Positions 60,970 to 64,000 of a stretch of 64,000 bases of DNA are shown one piece after another. Position numbers and translations under genes: made by a program. The first letter of the stretch is position 1, and each line of letters begins with the position of its first letter. The stretch comes from an uncultured Flavobacteriaceae bacterium. GTDB lineage: Bacteria; Bacteroidota; Bacteroidia; Flavobacteriales; Flavobacteriaceae. Where the stretch lies: NCBI GenBank assembly GCA_947500585.1, contig CANMSN010000013.1, positions 1 through 64,000 of the forward strand. The letters run 5' to 3'. The notes beneath the pieces are model-generated. The model saw only the letters and a list, made by a program, of their open reading frames with translations. It was not told the DNA's origin and ran no database searches.

Positions 60970-62217
60970 TTAATTTATTTGTTCAAAACGCTTAACTAAT
61001 TTTCCAACGGTAAGACCTTGAACTAAAATTGAAAACACAACAATTACATAAGTAATTACTAAAAACAAATCGCGTTGCATAGTTTCGGTTAATCCCAAAG
61101 CTAGTGCAATTGAAATTCCCCCTCTTAAACCGCCCCATGTCATTATCAAATTGGTTTTTGGCACAAAGTCTAATTTCTTTTTAAAAAGACTAATTGGTAG
61201 TAATAATGATAAATAACGGCATATTAAAACTACAGGAACAGTAATTAATCCTGCAATAACATATTCTGTTTCAAAAGTAAGAACAAGTATTTCCATACCT
61301 ATTAAAACAAATAGTATGGTGTTTAATAGAATATCTATAAGTTCCCAAAATTTATCCACATAACTTTCTGTAATTTCACTCATAGCAGCATCTCTAACCG
61401 TATCATTACCAACTACTAATCCAGCTGTAACCATTGCTAAAGGTGCTGATAAATGTAATTTATGCGCTATAACCGTTCCTCCCATAACTGCTGCTAAGGT
61501 TATTATAACTTCAATATCATAATCGTTAATAGACTTCATTAATCTATATGAAATCCAACCTAAAAATCCACCGAGCAAAATTCCACCAAAAACTTCTTTT
61601 CCAAATAATTTAAATACATCAAAAGCTTCAATTTCTCCAGTTCCTAATAATGCAATTTGAAAAATGGTTAAAAACACAACAACCCCAACACCATCATTAA
61701 ACAGAGATTCTCCAACAATTTTTGTTTCCAACTTTTTAGGCACACCTGCTTTTTTTAAAATCCCTAAAACTGCAATGGGATCGGTTGGCGATATTAATGC
61801 TCCAAAAAGCAAACAATAAATAAAACTAACATCTAAACCAATTAATTTAAGCACATAAAAAACGGCTCCTCCAACCAAAAAAGTAGACACTAATACACCA
61901 AATGTTGAAAATAATAAAACAGGCCACCGCTGTACCTTTAATTGCTGAAAATTAGTATGTAAAGCGCCTGCAAATAGCAAAAAACTCAACATGATATCTA
62001 ATAAAACTGTTTTAAAATCTATTTGAGTTATAATGAATCTTTCGGCATCTAGTAAAGTAGAATCGAAATAGCTTAAAACGAAAACAACAAACGTAAAAAC
62101 GATGGTTATTAGCATTAAGCCTATAGTGTTTGGTAGTTTTAGAAAACGTACATTTATATAACCGAATGCAGCAGAAAGCACTACTAATATTGTAATAATA
62201 GAGAAGTAATCTGTCAT
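60970..62217 (-). CDS. CPA1-family sodium/proton antiporter
   Basis: A 415-residue polytopic protein with about 12 helices of the NhaP/CPA1 family: LLFGALISPTDPIAVLGILKKAGVPKKLETKIVGESLFNDGVGVVVFLTIFQ carries the two functional sites (SPTDP, and ESLFNDG with the ion-binding Asp), and MTWGGLRGGISIALALGL is the conserved later loop. It lacks the long cytoplasmic tail of eukaryotic members. It exchanges Na+ or K+ for H+. With nhaD it gives this region two antiporters. Confidence 0.93.
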   Translation of the reverse strand: MTDYFSIITILVVLSAAFGYINVRFLKLPNTIGLMLITIVFTFVVFVLSYFDSTLLDAERFIITQIDFKTVLLDIMLSFLLFAGALHTNFQQLKVQRWPVLLFSTFGVLVSTFLVGGAVFYVLKLIGLDVSFIYCLLFGALISPTDPIAVLGILKKAGVPKKLETKIVGESLFNDGVGVVVFLTIFQIALLGTGEIEAFDVFKLFGKEVFGGILLGGFLGWISYRLMKSINDYDIEVIITLAAVMGGTVIAHKLHLSAPLAMVTAGLVVGNDTVRDAAMSEITESYVDKFWELIDILLNTILFVLIGMEILVLTFETEYVIAGLITVPVVLICRYLSLLLPISLFKKKLDFVPKTNLIMTWGGLRGGISIALALGLTETMQRDLFLVITYVIVVFSILVQGLTVGKLVKRFEQIN

Positions 62218-62394
62218 ATAACTAAACCTTTTAACAGCTAAAATAAAGCATCTCTAGCCATATTTTAAATTATAGAATTAATTTTTATTAAAACTTAGAA
62301 AATAAAAACACTCCTTAAATCTAAAATTTTGTTAAGTATTATTAAATTACTCGACAAAAGTTTAATAGATTTTTATCTTTAAAAAAATATTTTT

Positions 62395-62730
62395 ATGCAA
62401 AAGACATACTACGATCCAGCTGATTTAAAAAAGTTCGGAAAAATAAGTGAATGGAATCAAGAATTAGGTCATAAGTTTTTCGAATATTATGGAAAAGTCT
62501 TTGAAGAAGGTGCACTTTCAGCAAGAGAAAAATCATTAATTGCATTAGCCGTTGCACATACTGAACAATGTCCTTATTGTATTGATGCCTTCACAAAAGA
62601 TGGTCTTGAACGTGGTATTACAAAAGAAGAAATGATGGAAGCCTTACACGTAGGAGCAGCCATAAAAGGTGGCGCTACCCTTGTACATGGGGTACAAATG
62701 ATGAATAAAGTTAATAAACTAGATATGTAA
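62395..62730 (+). CDS. Arsenosugar biosynthesis-associated peroxidase-like protein
   Basis: A 111-residue AhpD/carboxymuconolactone-decarboxylase fold protein with the redox CPYC pair (C59, C62) in AVAHTEQCPYCIDAFTKDGLERGITKEEMMEAL, which is complete. The start MQKTYYDPADLKKFGKISEW and its place 103 bp before arsS match the small peroxidase-like partner in arsenosugar clusters (TIGR04169-type). It probably protects or assists the radical-SAM step; its precise reaction is not known. A hairpin repeat lies between it and arsS. Confidence 0.88.
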   Translation: MQKTYYDPADLKKFGKISEWNQELGHKFFEYYGKVFEEGALSAREKSLIALAVAHTEQCPYCIDAFTKDGLERGITKEEMMEALHVGAAIKGGATLVHGVQMMNKVNKLDM

Positions 62731-62770
62731 GTAGCCTGTTAATTTTGTTTTACAAAATTTTACAGATCAC

Positions 62771-62820
62771 TTATCCTGAGCGGCTAGTATTGAGCGAAGT
62801 CGAAATAAGTCGAAGGATCT
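62771..62820. repeat. Dispersed palindromic repeat between the peroxidase-like gene and arsS
   Basis: TTATCCTGAGCG and GTCGAAGGATCT enclose TATTGAGCGAAGTCGAAATAAG. It has the wording (TCCTGAGCG ... GCGAAGTCGAAGGAT) of a palindromic intergenic repeat I recall as common in flavobacteria. Here it seems interrupted or lengthened in the middle. Its GC content is above that of the surroundings. Confidence 0.5.
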
Positions 62821-62833
62821 TATAAAAATAAAT

Positions 62834-63889
62834 ATGATAACAAAATCACTACACAAACGTGAAAGCGATTTAGCAAATAGCAATAGGCAATTAGAAGTTT
62901 TATCGAACGGTATTTTTCAAAATGGAGAACTACCAACGTTTAAAGCAAAAATTGCTGAGACAGGACACTTTCCTCTAAAAGCAAAAAAACTTGAAATCCT
63001 TCAAATTAATGTAGGTTACATGTGCAATCAAGTTTGTGAACATTGTCATGTAGATGCAGGTCCTGATCGTAAAGAAATTATGACACGAGAAACCATGCTT
63101 CAATGTTTAGAAGTTATAAAAAATACGGGGGCTCATACTTTAGATTTAACTGGTGGCGCTCCTGAAATGAATCCTAATTTTAGATGGTTTGTAGAAGAAG
63201 CTGCTAAAGCTGGTATTAAAGATTTTATTGTACGCTCTAACCTAACCATTATTAGAGCCAATAAAAAGTATTACGATTTGCCCGAGTTTTTCAAAAAACA
63301 CAATGTACACGTCGTAAGTTCTATGCCACATTGGACCCGTGGAAAAACCGACAAACAACGTGGTGATGGTGTTTTCGATAAATCTATAAAAGCACTTCAA
63401 GAATTAAATGCTGTTGGTTATGGTATGCCAAACAGTAAATTAAAGTTAGATTTAGTTTACAATCCGTCGGGGGCTTTTTTACCAGGAAATCAAGCATCCA
63501 TGGAGAAAGATTTTAAAAAGGCATTAAAAGAAGATTTCAATATTCAGTTTCATAATTTGTTTGCTATTACTAATTTACCAATCTCACGTTTTTTAGATTA
63601 TTTAATCGCTTCAGAAAATTATGAAGATTATATGTACTCACTTGTTGAAGCTTATAATCCAGCAGCTGTTGAAAATGTCATGTGTACCAATACGCTTTCC
63701 GTGAGTTGGGATGGCTATTTATTTGATTGCGATTTTAATCAAATGCTTGAGTTACCCGTAAACAGTAAAGCAAAACACATTTCAGAATACAACGAAGACT
63801 TATTAGAAGGACGAAACATTGTAATTTCTCAACATTGCTACGGTTGTACTGCTGGCGCAGGAAGTAGTTGTCAAGGTTCTGTAGCTTAA
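62834..63889 (+). CDS. arsS: Arsenosugar biosynthesis radical SAM protein ArsS
   Basis: Radical SAM enzyme that is thought to attach the deoxyadenosyl group of SAM to arsenic, the step that begins arsenosugar formation. At 351 residues it has the cluster motif C64-x3-C68-x2-C71 in YMCNQVCEHCHVDAGPDR, the SAM-contact TLDLTGGAPEMNP, and a C-terminal Cys-rich region (SQHCYGCTAGAGSSCQG) that may hold a second cluster. The gene set (peroxidase-like protein, ArsS) fits TIGR04167. Further genes of the cluster lie beyond the window. Confidence 0.93.
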   Translation: MITKSLHKRESDLANSNRQLEVLSNGIFQNGELPTFKAKIAETGHFPLKAKKLEILQINVGYMCNQVCEHCHVDAGPDRKEIMTRETMLQCLEVIKNTGAHTLDLTGGAPEMNPNFRWFVEEAAKAGIKDFIVRSNLTIIRANKKYYDLPEFFKKHNVHVVSSMPHWTRGKTDKQRGDGVFDKSIKALQELNAVGYGMPNSKLKLDLVYNPSGAFLPGNQASMEKDFKKALKEDFNIQFHNLFAITNLPISRFLDYLIASENYEDYMYSLVEAYNPAAVENVMCTNTLSVSWDGYLFDCDFNQMLELPVNSKAKHISEYNEDLLEGRNIVISQHCYGCTAGAGSSCQGSVA

Positions 63890-63897
63890 CTTTTATT

Positions 63898-64000
63898 ATG
63901 AAACGAATTATACCTTGCTTTTTTATATTATTCACCTTTTTGGGATTTTCTCAAAAGAAGATTTCTAAATTATTAAAGCAACATAATACTGAAAGCATCC
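63898..64000 (+). CDS. Exported protein, N-terminus only (runs off the window)
   Basis: An ATG at 63898, 8 nt after the arsS stop, opens a frame of 34 codons to the window end. Residues 1-20 (KRIIPCFFILFTFLGFSQ) form a signal peptide, followed by KKISKLLKQHNTESI. In similar clusters a secreted rhodanese-like protein follows arsS, and the N-terminus is compatible with that, but the catalytic part is outside. The close spacing implies co-transcription with arsS. Confidence 0.6.
   Translation, partial: MKRIIPCFFILFTFLGFSQKKISKLLKQHNTESI

Overview
The window is chromosomal DNA of a marine-type member of the Flavobacteriaceae (Bacteroidota). The evidence is low GC content, type IX secretion and gliding genes (porV, porU, gldJ), a bifunctional fucokinase/GDP-fucose pyrophosphorylase, a PafA-type phosphatase, DUF4136 and GbsR/MarR families, and promoters of the Bacteroidota form TTG-N18/19-TAnnTTTG. 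No phage, transposase, integrase or CRISPR array is visible. The genus cannot be fixed from what I can see.

Layout. 1-8.2 kb: the N-terminal part of a secreted protein, a NUDIX hydrolase, pyrE, an SRPBCC protein, birA, then rsfS-ftsH and LUD-cdsA-psd-acbp (protein quality control and phospholipid synthesis). 8.2-18 kb: a DUF4136 lipoprotein, a secreted alpha/beta hydrolase, obgE, and a purine block. The purine block has an in-frame HPRT-adenylate kinase fusion divergent from purK, and a two-gene ATPase plus HNH cassette resembling the Septu defence system lies exactly between purK and purE. An M3 peptidase follows. 18-22 kb: a GbsR/MarR regulator with a perfect palindromic operator, two small membrane proteins, a methyltransferase, an ECF sigma factor with a small cysteine-rich partner, and a UbiA-like membrane protein. 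22-31.7 kb: gcvP, a KAS III/methyltransferase/GT2 set, a nuclease, PafA and an MlaEF transporter pair.

31.7-43 kb, mostly on the minus strand: fkp, a DUF389 protein and manC (GDP-sugar supply), SprT-like, SDR and M28 proteins, pdhC-pdhA and cdd. 43-51.6 kb: porV and porU divergent from gldJ-murF, i.e. the secretion/gliding apparatus plus cell-wall synthesis. 51.5-52.1 kb: a compact GIY-YIG nuclease unit attached to tRNA-Val and flanked by 66-bp direct repeats that each contain the tRNA 3' end and the following hairpin. 52-62 kb: folC, a TonB/ExbD/ExbB set, nhaD, an amino-acid dehydrogenase, anmK, an acyl-CoA dehydrogenase with a small flanked islet behind it, and a CPA1 antiporter. 62-64 kb: the start of an arsenosugar-type cluster with ArsS.

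Most of the window is conserved flavobacterial housekeeping DNA. The accessory material is small and sits inside or directly beside housekeeping genes: the ATPase/HNH cassette in the pur operon, the GIY-YIG unit in tRNA-Val, and the repeat-bounded islet behind the acyl-CoA dehydrogenase. These three, with the HPRT-Adk fusion and the GbsR operator pair, are the best leads.
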